A stretch of DNA of 64,000 nt from Thiomicrospira pelophila DSM 1534. GTDB lineage: Bacteria; Pseudomonadota; Gammaproteobacteria; Thiomicrospirales; Thiomicrospiraceae. Made by a program: the position numbers and the translations under genes. Location of the stretch: NCBI RefSeq assembly GCF_000711195.1, contig NZ_JOMR01000001.1, forward strand, positions 744,001-808,000. The letters run 5' to 3'. Positions 54,231 to 63,017 of the stretch are shown piece after piece. Under the pieces are notes generated by a model. It was not told where the DNA came from. It saw only the letters and a list, made by a program, of their open reading frames with translations, and did not search any database. The first letter of the stretch is position 1. Each line of letters starts with the position of its first letter.

Positions 54231-54467
54231 ATGGTTGTAGTTCGTTTAGCACGTGGTGGCTCAAAAAAGCGCCCGTTTTATAAGTTAGTAGTAGCGGATC
54301 GCCGTGTTGCGGCAACCGGTCGCTTTATTGAGCAAGTTGGTTTTTATAACCCTAGCGCCCGTGGCAACGAAGAAACTCTTCGTGTTGATCAGGCGAGAGT
54401 GGATCACTGGGTTGCTCAAGGCGCTCAAATGAGTGATCGCGTTAAAAGCATTCTAAAGAAAGCTTAA
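54231..54467 (+). CDS. rpsP: Small-subunit ribosomal protein S16
   Basis: This 78-residue protein of the 30S body begins [25 protein letters not shown], the diagnostic bS16 N-terminus. It has a normal length. AAGGAGA precedes the ATG. It opens the classic rpsP-rimM-trmD-rplS operon. Confidence 0.99.
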   Translation: MVVVRLARGGSKKRPFYKLVVADRRVAATGRFIEQVGFYNPSARGNEETLRVDQARVDHWVAQGAQMSDRVKSILKKA

Positions 54468-54485
54468 GAATTTTCGGTCGATTTA

Positions 54486-55010
54486 ATGAAACCAGATAAA
54501 CTCATTATCGGCCGAATTAATGGCGTGTATGGCGTCAAAGGCTGGGTTAAAGTGTATTCACATACAGACCCAGTCGGTAACATTTTAAGTTACCAGCCCT
54601 GGTTGGTAAAACGCCAGGGACAATGGGTGGAGATGCAAGTTATCGACTCCCATGCACCGCAAGGTGGCAAGGCCATAGTGGCTCATTTGAAAGGCATCGA
54701 TTCGCGTGAATTAGCACGGGATTTGATGGGATCTGATATCGCTGTAATGCGTGATCAGTTCCCCGAAGATGACGATGGTTTTTATTGGACAGACTTAATT
54801 GGCTGCGATGTTAAAAATCAACAAGGTGAGCAGCTGGGTCGAGTTACTGATTTAGTTGAGACAGGCGCACATGATGTGTTGCGTGTCAAAGGTGAGCGAA
54901 GCCATTTAATTCCGTTTGTGTTCGACAACTACATTTTGGATGTGGATTTAGAACAACAGCAGATTTTAGTTAATTGGCAAGCGGATCAATATGAAGAGGA
55001 TGATCAGTAA
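54486..55010 (+). CDS. rimM: Ribosome maturation factor RimM
   Basis: This 174-residue protein helps the 30S head mature by binding S19. It has the N-terminal RimM beta-barrel (IIGRINGVYGVKGWVKVYSHTDP) and the C-terminal PRC barrel (FYWTDLIGCDVKNQQGEQLGRVTDLVETGAHDVLRV). A near-palindrome, ACCAGCCCTGGT (about 54592-54603), lies in the gene. It is 18 bases from rpsP. Confidence 0.98.
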   Translation: MKPDKLIIGRINGVYGVKGWVKVYSHTDPVGNILSYQPWLVKRQGQWVEMQVIDSHAPQGGKAIVAHLKGIDSRELARDLMGSDIAVMRDQFPEDDDGFYWTDLIGCDVKNQQGEQLGRVTDLVETGAHDVLRVKGERSHLIPFVFDNYILDVDLEQQQILVNWQADQYEEDDQ

Positions 55011-55013
55011 AGC

Positions 55014-55766
55014 ATGCGTTTTGATGTGATTACGCTGTTTTCTGACATGTTTAATGCGATTACGCAGCAAGGTATAAGTCGGCGGGCATTTCAAAAAGAG
55101 CTAGTTGATCTGCACTTTTGGAATCCGCGTGATTTTACGCATGATCGGCATAAAACCGTAGATGATCGCCCTTATGGTGGGGGGCCGGGTATGTTAATGA
55201 TGTACCAGCCTCTTAAAGACACCTTTGATGCGTTAGATCAAACGCTCAAACAATCGCAGCCAGATGCAAAAACGCATGTGGTTTATTTGTCTCCACAAGG
55301 CCAACCCTTAACACAAGCGAAAGTGGAAGAGTTGGTTGAGCGTCCACAAGTAACCTTACTATGTGGGCGCTACGAAGGCATTGATGAACGTTTGATTGAG
55401 CAATGTGTTGATGAAGAAATTTGTGTTGGCGATTTTATTGTAAGTGGCGGAGAGCTACCTGCGATGATGTTAATGGATGCCATGATACGCCTGTTGCCAG
55501 GCGCACTTGGTCATTCGCAGTCGGCTCAACAAGATTCTTTTTCGGACGGGTTGCTTGATTGTCCACACTATACGCGTCCAGAGTCGGTGGACGGCATGCT
55601 GGTTCCAAGTGTTTTATTGGAAGGACATCATGCCAAAATCGACGAATGGCGCGAGCGGCAAAAATGGTTACGCACCCATGCACGTCGACCAGATTTGATA
55701 GAAAAATTGGCACTAACCTCTGAGCAACGCCAAAAACTGGATGCTTGGCTCAAGTTGGTTGAATAG
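55014..55766 (+). CDS. trmD: tRNA (guanine-37-N1)-methyltransferase TrmD
   Basis: This 250-residue SPOUT enzyme methylates G37 and prevents frameshifting. The trefoil-knot S-adenosylmethionine site is seen in [26 protein letters not shown] and [17 protein letters not shown]. The C-terminal tRNA-binding part, [22 protein letters not shown], is intact. It begins 3 bases after rimM. Confidence 0.99.
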   Translation: MRFDVITLFSDMFNAITQQGISRRAFQKELVDLHFWNPRDFTHDRHKTVDDRPYGGGPGMLMMYQPLKDTFDALDQTLKQSQPDAKTHVVYLSPQGQPLTQAKVEELVERPQVTLLCGRYEGIDERLIEQCVDEEICVGDFIVSGGELPAMMLMDAMIRLLPGALGHSQSAQQDSFSDGLLDCPHYTRPESVDGMLVPSVLLEGHHAKIDEWRERQKWLRTHARRPDLIEKLALTSEQRQKLDAWLKLVE

Positions 55767-55820
55767 CAATTTTGAAGTGAAAACACGAGAAACACTTCAA
55801 AGAATATGGAGAGCTTTAAG

Positions 55821-56165
55821 ATGAGCGATATCATCAAGCGAATTGAAACGGAACAAATGACGAAAGAAATTCCAGCATTTGCACCGGGTGACACAGTAGT
55901 TGTACAGGTTAAAGTACAGGAAGGTACAAACGTACGTTTGCAGGCTTATGAAGGCGTTGTAATTGCAAAACGTAACCGTGGTTTAAACTCGGCTTTTACT
56001 GTGCGTAAGATTTCACACGGTGTCGGTGTTGAGCGTACTTTTCAGACATATAGTCCACTTGTTGAGAGTATTGCTGTTAAGCGTCGTGGTGCGGTACGTC
56101 GTGCGAAACTTTACTACCTACGTGAATTGTCAGGTCGTGCGGCTCGTATTAAAGAAAAATTATAA
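55821..56165 (+). CDS. rplS: Large-subunit ribosomal protein L19
   Basis: This 114-residue protein sits at the subunit interface. It has [19 protein letters not shown] and [29 protein letters not shown]. The ATG at 55821 follows GGAG (55808-55811) by 9 bases; the upstream ATG at 55806 would place the ribosome site inside the gene. It ends the rpsP operon. Confidence 0.98.
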   Translation: MSDIIKRIETEQMTKEIPAFAPGDTVVVQVKVQEGTNVRLQAYEGVVIAKRNRGLNSAFTVRKISHGVGVERTFQTYSPLVESIAVKRRGAVRRAKLYYLRELSGRAARIKEKL

Positions 56166-56189
56166 TAGTTTCTTTAAACAAGACGTCAT

Positions 56190-56218
56190 AAAAAAACCGC
56201 CGAAAGGCGGTTTTTTTG
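56190..56218 (+). terminator. Rho-independent terminator of the rpsP operon
   Basis: AAAAAACCGCC, a GAAA tetraloop, then GGCGGTTTTTTT. The GNRA-type loop and T run make it strong. It also has an A tract on the 5' side and could act on the minus strand. Confidence 0.95.
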
Positions 56219-56268
56219 TTTTAAGCCTTACGCATATCAAATCAATGTATAAGGTTGGGCTGTTGGGT

Positions 56269-57306
56269 TTATTTGTCAATAATCCAAAGTTGACCAAACC
56301 AGTACCAACGGCCTTGGCCCGCAGGTGCGGTGCAGGCATAACGATCACGGGGTGGTTTAAGAGCTTGTTTTGCTTTAACCATGATCTCAGTTTCTGAGCG
56401 CCAATCCATGCTTAAGTGTTGGCCAAGGCTATTAAAGCAATTTAATTGCTTAACCGGTTTGCTTAATTTAAGAGTAAGCTCCGGTGGGTTGGTTTGAATT
56501 AATGGATCGCTAGGGCTTTGGTGGCGAATAGGGAGAGGGAGCGTGTTAACTTTTAGAGCGAAATCCTCAATCTTGGCAAAATTAACAGCCATTGGGAAAC
56601 GGTTGAGTGCCCGTCGATCGGAGTTTTTATCCACCGCACCGGATACTTGCGACATGCTCACATAACCCATTTCGGCAATTAAGTTTGCGGCACTTTCACT
56701 GTACTCACCATAAGGATAGGCAAATAGCTTTGGATTTTGGTTGGCCTGTTCACCCAGCTCTTCTTGCAAGCGTGTTTGCGTTAACGTCAGTTCGTTACGA
56801 ACGCGTTCCAACATTTGTTGTTTGGTTTCATCGTTTGATGGGCGCATTTTGGTATGAGTGTGAGTATGGTTGGCAAATTCAAAACCATCCGCTTGCATTT
56901 CGCGCATTTGATCCCAACTCATAAAATTGCCAAAACGTTTATCAATCGGCTCTGAATTAACAAAGGTTGTGATGCTCCAGCCAAGTTTTTTAAGGCGTGG
57001 ATAAGCTTCAGTATAAACACTTTTATAAGCGTCATCTGCTGTCAATATAACGGTTTTATCAGGCACATCCTGATTCGTTTGCCATTGCTGTATAAGCTTA
57101 GACAAAGGCCATACATTAAAATTATTTTGTTCTAAATAATCTAAGTGGGCTTCAAATTGATCAAGTGTCACGCTGGTGCTAGCTGGCGTGTCATCACCAA
57201 AATGATGATACATTAAAATCACAGCGGATGACTTAGCGTAACTCATGCCAGATACTAAACTGGACAGTAGTAAGATAGATGCAAGTTTATAACTTTTTTT
57301 CAGCAT
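56269..57306 (-). CDS. Exported polysaccharide deacetylase (NodB-like)
   Basis: This 345-residue protein has a signal peptide (MLKKSYKLASILLLSSLVSGMSYA) and a NodB-type carbohydrate esterase 4 domain. VILMYHHFGDD, the catalytic LTADDAYKSVYTEAYPRL (Asp pair) and FANHTHTHTKM (metal His residues) are visible, with FAYPYGEYSE later. A roughly 80-residue C-terminal beta-rich extension (about 265-345) follows. AGGA precedes the start at 57306; the longer frame crosses into the divergent gene's promoter. It may trim peptidoglycan or an exopolysaccharide. It is divergent from a Bax-like hydrolase gene. Confidence 0.85.
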   Translation of the reverse strand: MLKKSYKLASILLLSSLVSGMSYAKSSAVILMYHHFGDDTPASTSVTLDQFEAHLDYLEQNNFNVWPLSKLIQQWQTNQDVPDKTVILTADDAYKSVYTEAYPRLKKLGWSITTFVNSEPIDKRFGNFMSWDQMREMQADGFEFANHTHTHTKMRPSNDETKQQMLERVRNELTLTQTRLQEELGEQANQNPKLFAYPYGEYSESAANLIAEMGYVSMSQVSGAVDKNSDRRALNRFPMAVNFAKIEDFALKVNTLPLPIRHQSPSDPLIQTNPPELTLKLSKPVKQLNCFNSLGQHLSMDWRSETEIMVKAKQALKPPRDRYACTAPAGQGRWYWFGQLWIIDK

Positions 57307-57375
57307 GTAGATTCCTGAGTTTTGAGATAATAACCGAATTAAAGACATTATATTGTAATAACCTTGGAGGGTGTT

Positions 57376-58215
57376 TTGGAACGAGTGATTCAAATAGTTT
57401 TGGCGGGGTTAATTTTGGTTGCGATAGGGATATTTGTAAGCGAGAGTCGTCAACAGAAGCCGTTAGAACGAGCTACACAAGAACAAGGTATAAATGCCTT
57501 AGAGCAGAATCAACCAGTCGAAAAAGTAAGCTTGCCGGATTTTGCTAGTATTCAGGATGTTAATCAAAAAAAGCAGGCTTTCCAGGCGTTTTTATTACCA
57601 GCGATCCACCAGTCTAATGAACAAATTTTAGAAGAGCGTACTTTTTTGCAGGCGTTAGATTTTAACAACTTAAGCAAACCACAAGCACGGCGTTTAGCCT
57701 TGTTGGCTGACAAGTATCAGCAACCACGTAAAGCAAAACAAACTAAGGCACAATGGCGGCAGGCCTTATTAAAAAAAGTCGACATCATACCACCATCGCT
57801 TGCATTGGCTCAGGCCGCGAATGAGTCGGCTTGGGGTACCTCACGATTTGCGACGGAAGGTTTAAACTTTTATGGCCAATGGTGTTTCTCAGAAGGTTGT
57901 GGGCTCGTACCAGAGGAGCGACCTGATGGCAAAAAATATGAAGTACGTTTATTTAAGTCTCCTAGCGAATCGGTACAGGCTTATATGACTAATTTAAATG
58001 CGTTTCATACTTATCGTGATTTTCGTCAGTTGCGTTTAGATTTGCGTAACAAGAACCAAGTATTAACTGGTGAGAAGTTGGCTAAAGGTTTGTTGGCGTA
58101 TTCGCAACGTCGTGAAGAATATATTAAAGAAATTCAGGCTATGATAAGGTTTAACGATTGGCATCTTTTGGATCAAGACTGGGTGAGGTCATTAAGTGAA
58201 AACCAATATAAATAA
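57376..58215 (+). CDS. Bax-family glucosaminidase
   Basis: This 279-residue protein has an N-terminal membrane anchor (about 5-20, IQIVLAGLILVAIGIFV). A glucosaminidase-type domain (about 130-260) has ALAQAANESAWGTSRFATEGLNFYGQWCFSEGCGLVPEER, which includes the likely catalytic Glu in ANESAWG. The match is to the E. coli Bax family of peptidoglycan hydrolases. The TTG at 57376 is preferred because GGAGG (57366-57370) lies just before it. It overlaps the next gene by 20 bases. Confidence 0.85.
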   Translation: MERVIQIVLAGLILVAIGIFVSESRQQKPLERATQEQGINALEQNQPVEKVSLPDFASIQDVNQKKQAFQAFLLPAIHQSNEQILEERTFLQALDFNNLSKPQARRLALLADKYQQPRKAKQTKAQWRQALLKKVDIIPPSLALAQAANESAWGTSRFATEGLNFYGQWCFSEGCGLVPEERPDGKKYEVRLFKSPSESVQAYMTNLNAFHTYRDFRQLRLDLRNKNQVLTGEKLAKGLLAYSQRREEYIKEIQAMIRFNDWHLLDQDWVRSLSENQYK

Positions 58216-58669
58216 ACAAACGCTATCTGAGCCTGTTCTAGCTAAACAAACGTTAGGTTGGCGAGAATGGGTATCTCTGCCAGGTTTGGGTATCCAAGCT
58301 TTAAAATGCAAAGTCGATACAGGAGCGAGAACCTCCGCTTTGCATGCTTTTTCAGTCGAACCTTTTGAACGTGATGCCCAAGACTGGATAAGATTTGGGG
58401 TTCACCCGCATCAAGATGAACTGGATACCGAAGTATGGTGTGAAGCAAGAGTTAAAGATAAAAGAACAGTAACCGATTCCGGCGGTAATAAAACGGAGCG
58501 TTATTTTATTGAAACGGAACTAGTCTTGGGCGACCAGCGTTTTATGATTGACTTATCCTTAACCAGTCGCGATACAATGCGTTTTAGAATGTTGCTTGGG
58601 CGCGTAGCGATGGAAAACCGATTCCTAGTGGATGTAAGTCGCTCTTACTGCCAAAAATTGCCCAAATAA
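58196..58669 (+). CDS. rimB: RimB-type retropepsin-like (ATP-dependent zinc) protease
   Basis: This 157-residue protein has the retropepsin-like core [14 protein letters not shown] near 40-53, with the catalytic-type Asp-Thr-Gly, and [24 protein letters not shown] at the end. RimB proteases shorten the poly-glutamate tail that RimK adds to ribosomal protein S6. It starts with GTG inside the Bax-like gene and lies 44 bases before rimK, which supports the assignment. Confidence 0.88.
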   Translation: MKTNINKQTLSEPVLAKQTLGWREWVSLPGLGIQALKCKVDTGARTSALHAFSVEPFERDAQDWIRFGVHPHQDELDTEVWCEARVKDKRTVTDSGGNKTERYFIETELVLGDQRFMIDLSLTSRDTMRFRMLLGRVAMENRFLVDVSRSYCQKLPK

Positions 58670-58713
58670 GCGTTAAAAAATTTAGACAAAACTGTTGCTC
58701 AAGGGAGCCACGC

Positions 58714-59619
58714 ATGAAAATAGCCATTTTATCGAGAAACCGTAATCTTTACTCTACACGCCGCTTAGTCGAGGCAGCCGAGGCGCGCGGTCACGAAGTG
58801 CGTGTCATTGATGCACTGCGTTGTTATATGAATATCACTTCCCATCATCCTGAGATCCATTACAAGGGTGAGGTATTAACCGGGTTTGATGCTGTCATTC
58901 CACGTATTGGTGCATCCATTACGTTTTATGGAACGGCGGTATTGCGTCAATTTGAGATGATGGGGGTTTACCCGCTTAATGAATCGGTGGCCATTTCACG
59001 CTCGCGTGATAAGTTGCGCAGTTTGCAGCTTTTATCGAAACACGGTGTGGGTTTGCCTGTCACCAGTTTTGCGCACTCGCCAGATGATATTGATGATTTA
59101 TTAAACATTGTGGGTGGTGCACCTGCTGTTATTAAAGTGCTGGAAGGCACGCAAGGTATTGGTGTGGTATTGGCCGAAAATAAGCAAGCGGCCAAAAGTG
59201 TGATACAGGCCTTTATGGGTTTGAAAGAGCATATTTTGGTTCAAGAGTTCATTAAGGAAGCAGGTGGTTCGGATATTCGCTGCTTTGTAGTTGGTGGTAA
59301 GGTGGTTGCAGCTATGAAACGTCAGGGGCAAGATGGTGAGTTCCGATCCAATTTACACCGTGGTGGTAGTGCCGTTTTGACAAGGATTTCGCCAGAAGAA
59401 CGCGCGACGGCGTTGCGAGCTGCCAAAATTATGGGCTTGAATGTATGTGGTGTTGATATTTTGCGTTCAAACCATGGCCCAGTGGTGATGGAGGTGAACT
59501 CTTCTCCGGGTTTGGAAGGAATTGAAACCGCATCCGGTAAAGATGTAGCAGGCTTAATTATCGATTTTATAGAAAAAACCGCCAAGCCAAATAAAACCCA
59601 AACCAAGGGTAAAGGTTGA
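58714..59619 (+). CDS. rimK: Ribosomal protein S6 glutamate ligase RimK
   Basis: This 301-residue ATP-grasp ligase adds glutamates to the S6 C-terminus and can also make poly-alpha-glutamate. It shows the preATP region ([29 protein letters not shown]), the grasp loop [44 protein letters not shown] and the metal-binding [14 protein letters not shown]. It overlaps the next gene by one base. Confidence 0.96.
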   Translation: MKIAILSRNRNLYSTRRLVEAAEARGHEVRVIDALRCYMNITSHHPEIHYKGEVLTGFDAVIPRIGASITFYGTAVLRQFEMMGVYPLNESVAISRSRDKLRSLQLLSKHGVGLPVTSFAHSPDDIDDLLNIVGGAPAVIKVLEGTQGIGVVLAENKQAAKSVIQAFMGLKEHILVQEFIKEAGGSDIRCFVVGGKVVAAMKRQGQDGEFRSNLHRGGSAVLTRISPEERATALRAAKIMGLNVCGVDILRSNHGPVVMEVNSSPGLEGIETASGKDVAGLIIDFIEKTAKPNKTQTKGKG

Positions 59620-60680
59620 TGTCGTCTGGCTCGCCAGCGCCAAAACGGCGCAAGAACTCGCCCATAACACTGGGCGGACAAACGATTCAGCCTGGTGAGC
59701 GTCGCACTGTCGATTTAGTGGTAGGTAAACTTTATACCCATAGCCCAATCACCATGCCGGTACAGGTGTTGTGTGGCCGCCAAGCCGGGCCAGTGATGTT
59801 TGTAAGTGCTGCGATTCATGGCGATGAACTCAATGGGGTAGAAATTATCCGTCGGCTACTTAAAGTGCCGGGTTTGCGTCAGCTTAAGGGCACCTTAATT
59901 GCCGTACCGATTGTGAACTTGCATGGGTTTATTAACCAAAGTCGTTATTTACCCGATCGTCGAGATTTAAACCGTAGCTTTCCGGGTTCTGAAAAAGGCT
60001 CATTAGCAGGGCGTGTAGCGCGTTTGTTTTTAGAGGAAATTGTAGAGCGTTCAACCCACGGTATTGATTTACATACCGGTGCAATATACCGTTCAAATTT
60101 GCCACAAATTCGCGCTAATTTAGATGATCCACAAACCCTAGATTTAGCGCGTGCATTTGGAACGCCGGTGATTCTTAACTCGGATTTGCGCGATGGCTCA
60201 TTGCGTGAAGCCGCCGCTAAAAAAGGTATACCGGTTTTATTATATGAAGCCGGCGAGGCTTTGCGATTTGACGAACTGGCAATTCGTGGTGGCGTGCAGG
60301 GTATACTTCGCGTGATGCGCCAGTTAGAAATGCTACCTAAATCACGAAAAGCACAGCCTGCTGAACCTATCATGGCACGTTCTTCGGCCTGGGTGCGTGC
60401 GCCTCAAGATGGGATTTTCCGTGCCAGTGTCAAGCAGGGGCAGCGCGTGGTCAAGGATCAAACGCTATTGGGGCGTGTCTCTGATCCGTTTGGCGAGTCA
60501 GAAGTGGAAGTTTGGTCGCCATTTAGTGGCATTATTATTGGCCAATTGCATCTACCCTTGGTGAACGAAGGTGAAGCCTTATTCCATATTGCACGTTTTT
60601 ATCGAACTGATATTGCAGCAGGTAATATTGAAACCTACCAAGAAACCCTTGAGGCTGAAACTTATCCCTATTTGGATTAA
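59619..60680 (+). CDS. Succinylglutamate desuccinylase/aspartoacylase-family (AstE-like) zinc hydrolase
   Basis: This 353-residue protein is an M14-type amidohydrolase. The zinc ligands are in AAIHGDELNGVEIIRRLL (His and Glu) and GIDLHTGAI (second His). The N-terminus is basic and the C-terminal part (about 250-350) forms a lipoyl/biotinyl-like beta sandwich (VRAPQDGIFRASVKQGQRVVKDQTLLGRVSDPFGE). ATG 59619 overlaps the rimK stop. Its constant place beside rimK and rimB suggests a role in removing or processing glutamate chains, but the substrate is unproven. Confidence 0.88.
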   Translation: MSSGSPAPKRRKNSPITLGGQTIQPGERRTVDLVVGKLYTHSPITMPVQVLCGRQAGPVMFVSAAIHGDELNGVEIIRRLLKVPGLRQLKGTLIAVPIVNLHGFINQSRYLPDRRDLNRSFPGSEKGSLAGRVARLFLEEIVERSTHGIDLHTGAIYRSNLPQIRANLDDPQTLDLARAFGTPVILNSDLRDGSLREAAAKKGIPVLLYEAGEALRFDELAIRGGVQGILRVMRQLEMLPKSRKAQPAEPIMARSSAWVRAPQDGIFRASVKQGQRVVKDQTLLGRVSDPFGESEVEVWSPFSGIIIGQLHLPLVNEGEALFHIARFYRTDIAAGNIETYQETLEAETYPYLD

Positions 60681-60683
60681 CTA

Positions 60684-60693
60684 CCAGGCCTGG
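60684..60693. repeat. CCAGGCCTGG palindrome, copy 19 (intergenic)
   Basis: 12-mer form between the AstE-like and hmuV genes, 3 bases after the stop and 50 bases before the next start. Confidence 0.95.
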
Positions 60694-60743
60694 TGGTCAG
60701 TCCTCCGCAGAAATATCTAGGGGATAATCGAGGTGTCCTAAAT

Positions 60744-61520
60744 ATGCTAGAAGCTCAATCTATTAATTATACAATTGGCAATAAGGCCATATTGAGTGAA
60801 GTATCTTTGCAGGTAAAAGCCGGTGAGATATGGGTAGTTTTAGGGCCAAATGGCGCCGGTAAGTCTAGTTTGTTAAATGTGTTATCGGGCGAACTCAACA
60901 GGTTTCAATCCCAAGTATTTCTAAATCAGCAGCCTTTAACATCATACACTTCCAGTCAATTAGCGAGATTACGTGCGGTGATGCCTCAGTCGGTTGGACT
61001 AGAGTTTGGCTTCTTGGTAAAAGAGGTGGTCGCGCTGGGTTTATTGGACACATCACGAGATAAAGTTGAAGGTTTGGTGAATCAAGCTTTGACTTTATTT
61101 GATGTCACTCACTTGGCTGAGCGTAATTATTTAACGCTGTCAGGTGGCGAAAAACAACGTACCCATTTAGCCCGTGTAATGGCGCAAGTTTTAAACCCTT
61201 TAACCTTGGCTGAAGAGCGTTTTTTGCTATTAGATGAATGCACCTCTAACCTAGATTTAGCTCATCAACAGAAGGTTTTTAAGGTGTTGAAGCAATGTGT
61301 TCGCGAGCAAAAAATGGGTGTCGTTGCTGTGTTGCATGATCTAAACTTAGCATCGCAGTTTGCGGATAAAGCCTTGTTGATGCATGAAGGGGCGGTCTAT
61401 GCGAGTGGTCGAGTTGAATCGGTGTTGACCCAGAATAATATAGAAACGGTATACCAAAGTTCGGTAGAGGTGATTGAGCGACCAGGCGCTTGGCCCATCA
61501 TTGTTCCTAACGGTTCTTAA
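60744..61520 (+). CDS. hmuV: Haem/siderophore ABC transporter ATPase, HmuV-like
   Basis: This 258-residue ATPase has Walker A GPNGAGKSSLLNVLSG near 36-51, signature LSGGEKQRTHLARV, Walker B FLLLDECTSNLDLAHQ and switch His in LHDLNLASQFADKALLM. The insertion in the Walker B approach (LNPLTLAEERFLLLDE) is typical of HmuV. The ATG at 60744 follows GAGGTG; the longer GTG frame begins inside the palindrome. No HmuT, HmuU or TonB receptor gene is adjacent, so this ATPase is an orphan in the window. Confidence 0.85.
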   Translation: MLEAQSINYTIGNKAILSEVSLQVKAGEIWVVLGPNGAGKSSLLNVLSGELNRFQSQVFLNQQPLTSYTSSQLARLRAVMPQSVGLEFGFLVKEVVALGLLDTSRDKVEGLVNQALTLFDVTHLAERNYLTLSGGEKQRTHLARVMAQVLNPLTLAEERFLLLDECTSNLDLAHQQKVFKVLKQCVREQKMGVVAVLHDLNLASQFADKALLMHEGAVYASGRVESVLTQNNIETVYQSSVEVIERPGAWPIIVPNGS

Positions 61521-61578
61521 ACAGGATGGGTGGGTTGTATTTATTAACGCACCCATGCTTGAAAAAGGCTTTGCTGAC

Positions 61579-62052
61579 TTAGTGGGGTAAAATCGGAGGT
61601 GGAGCCACTTTTGGGGTTTGTTGGTTTAGCGTCGGTGGCATTTTACCTTCAATGCGTTCATGCACTTCCATTACCATACCACTTTGTGTCACCGCGTATA
61701 GATCGTCATAAATATGTACAACCTTAAAGACCATTGGACGAATCTGAATGCCATCTTCAGACAATGGCTTACCTTTGCCCATATACATGCCACACATAGA
61801 CGAACCTACTTCAACTTTGCCTTGTGAAATTAAGTCATAATCTTTGTGGCTCAGTAAGCTAAGGGTATCTAAACGATCAAAAAACCGTTTTTTCTCAGCT
61901 TCATCCTGTTCTGCGTAATGCACACAAAGCTGTTGCGGTTTCACTTTGCTTAAGTCTTGCGGTGCTTTAAATACCTCACTTTCAGCTTGGGCAATAGACG
62001 TTAGTCCAAAACTCAGCCCCAATACGCAAGTAAGAAGAATCGATTTTTTCAT
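61579..62052 (-). CDS. Uncharacterised periplasmic protein
   Basis: This 157-residue protein has a clear signal peptide (MKKSILLTCVLGLSFGLTSIAQA, cleavage before Glu-Ser). The mature part has CVHYAEQDEAEKKRFFDRL, two Cys residues, and a Pro-rich C-terminal tail (KMPPTLNQQTPKVAPPPILPH). I do not recognise a family. It has its own promoter, so it is probably not co-transcribed with cnoX. Confidence 0.7.
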   Translation of the reverse strand: MKKSILLTCVLGLSFGLTSIAQAESEVFKAPQDLSKVKPQQLCVHYAEQDEAEKKRFFDRLDTLSLLSHKDYDLISQGKVEVGSSMCGMYMGKGKPLSEDGIQIRPMVFKVVHIYDDLYAVTQSGMVMEVHERIEGKMPPTLNQQTPKVAPPPILPH

Positions 62053-62093
62053 GTAAATAGCCTCGGTGAATGGGTGTTATTTCAGTTTTTTCT

Positions 62094-62121
62094 AATATAG
62101 TTTGGAATTGTAGCAAAACAA
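62094..62121 (-). promoter_or_regulatory. Sigma-70 promoter of the periplasmic unknown
   Basis: On the minus strand TTGTTT (62121-62116) and TATATT (62099-62094) are 16 bases apart. The -10 lies about 42 bases before the start codon. Confidence 0.5.
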
Positions 62122-62128
62122 TCGTGCA

Positions 62129-62992
62129 TTAATAAAGTAAAGTTTGGAGCTTACGGCGATAGGCTTTAACCAGGCCTGGTGCTTGCTCAGCCAACATATC
62201 AAACAGCTTGATGAGTCCTTTTTGTGCACCGCCATCGGCATAACTTCGATCAACGCTAAACAATTTAAGCAGAGTTTGCATGGCTTTTTCATATTCACGA
62301 TGCATCACCAAAATACTGGCGAATCCATAAAGTGCGGCTGGATCATTCGGATTGTCAGCCAACTTTTTTTGTAAGGTCTGAATATCATCCGTAGTTTGCA
62401 TAATTTCAGCAAAACTCAGAATCACCGACATGGGTTTGCCTTCGGTTGAATTCTTGGCTTCATCCGGTAGCTTGTTAAAAAGGTTGGTGGCTTTATCTAA
62501 ATGACCGGTTTGCAAATACATTTGCACCAAATCCAAGTGAACCTTGTGATTGAGCGGATCAAGTTGAGCCGCCTCTCCAAGTAACGCGAGCGCTTGATCC
62601 ATCTGGCCGGATACAAACGCTTGTTGCGCTTGCGCACGAATGGCATCCGACGGGCGCGCAATATGTGCATCCAATAATTCACGAAAAGCTGATTCAGGTT
62701 GGCCGCCAGTTAGTTCGGCCACCATTTCGCCTTGTTTAAAAAGTTTAAAGCTGGGCACTGAGCGCACGGCATATTGATCGGCCAACGCTGAGTGGTCATC
62801 AATATTGATCTTGGCAAGTAAAAACAAGCCGGCATACTCTTCGGCCAATTTTTCTAAAATCGGCATCACCGATTTACACGGTCCGCACCAAGGCGCCCAA
62901 AAATCGACTAATACTGGAATTTGATTTGAGTTTTCAATCACGACTTGTTGAAAGTTGTCCGCACTTACATCGGCGATTAAAGCTTGGCTCAT
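62129..62992 (-). CDS. cnoX: Thioredoxin-TPR co-chaperone (CnoX/YbbN family)
   Basis: This 287-residue protein joins an N-terminal thioredoxin domain (about 1-105) to a C-terminal TPR region (about 115-287). The active-site pair is C36-G-P-C39 in FWAPWCGPCKSVMPIL, so unlike E. coli CnoX (which lacks the first Cys) it should be redox-active. CnoX hands oxidised proteins to GroEL and DnaK. It ends in a segment read through the palindrome (Pro-Gly-Leu-Val). It lies 25 bases downstream of mutS. Confidence 0.92.
   Translation of the reverse strand: MSQALIADVSADNFQQVVIENSNQIPVLVDFWAPWCGPCKSVMPILEKLAEEYAGLFLLAKINIDDHSALADQYAVRSVPSFKLFKQGEMVAELTGGQPESAFRELLDAHIARPSDAIRAQAQQAFVSGQMDQALALLGEAAQLDPLNHKVHLDLVQMYLQTGHLDKATNLFNKLPDEAKNSTEGKPMSVILSFAEIMQTTDDIQTLQKKLADNPNDPAALYGFASILVMHREYEKAMQTLLKLFSVDRSYADGGAQKGLIKLFDMLAEQAPGLVKAYRRKLQTLLY
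62170..62179. repeat. CCAGGCCTGG palindrome, copy 20
   Basis: 12-mer form near the 3' end of cnoX, read on the minus strand as Pro-Gly-Leu-Val. Confidence 0.95.
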
Positions 62993-63017
62993 GATTTATC
63001 CTATTAATGTTCGCGCA

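Noticed and set aside
59945-60373. 142-codon minus-strand frame inside the AstE-like gene
   Set aside because: It is the longest antisense frame in the window, but it is the shadow of a conserved zinc-hydrolase gene and has no ribosome site or family signature.
61523-61560. Terminator between hmuV and the periplasmic unknown
   Set aside because: ATGGGTG and CACCCAT pair but with a 17-base loop and no T tract; too weak to list.
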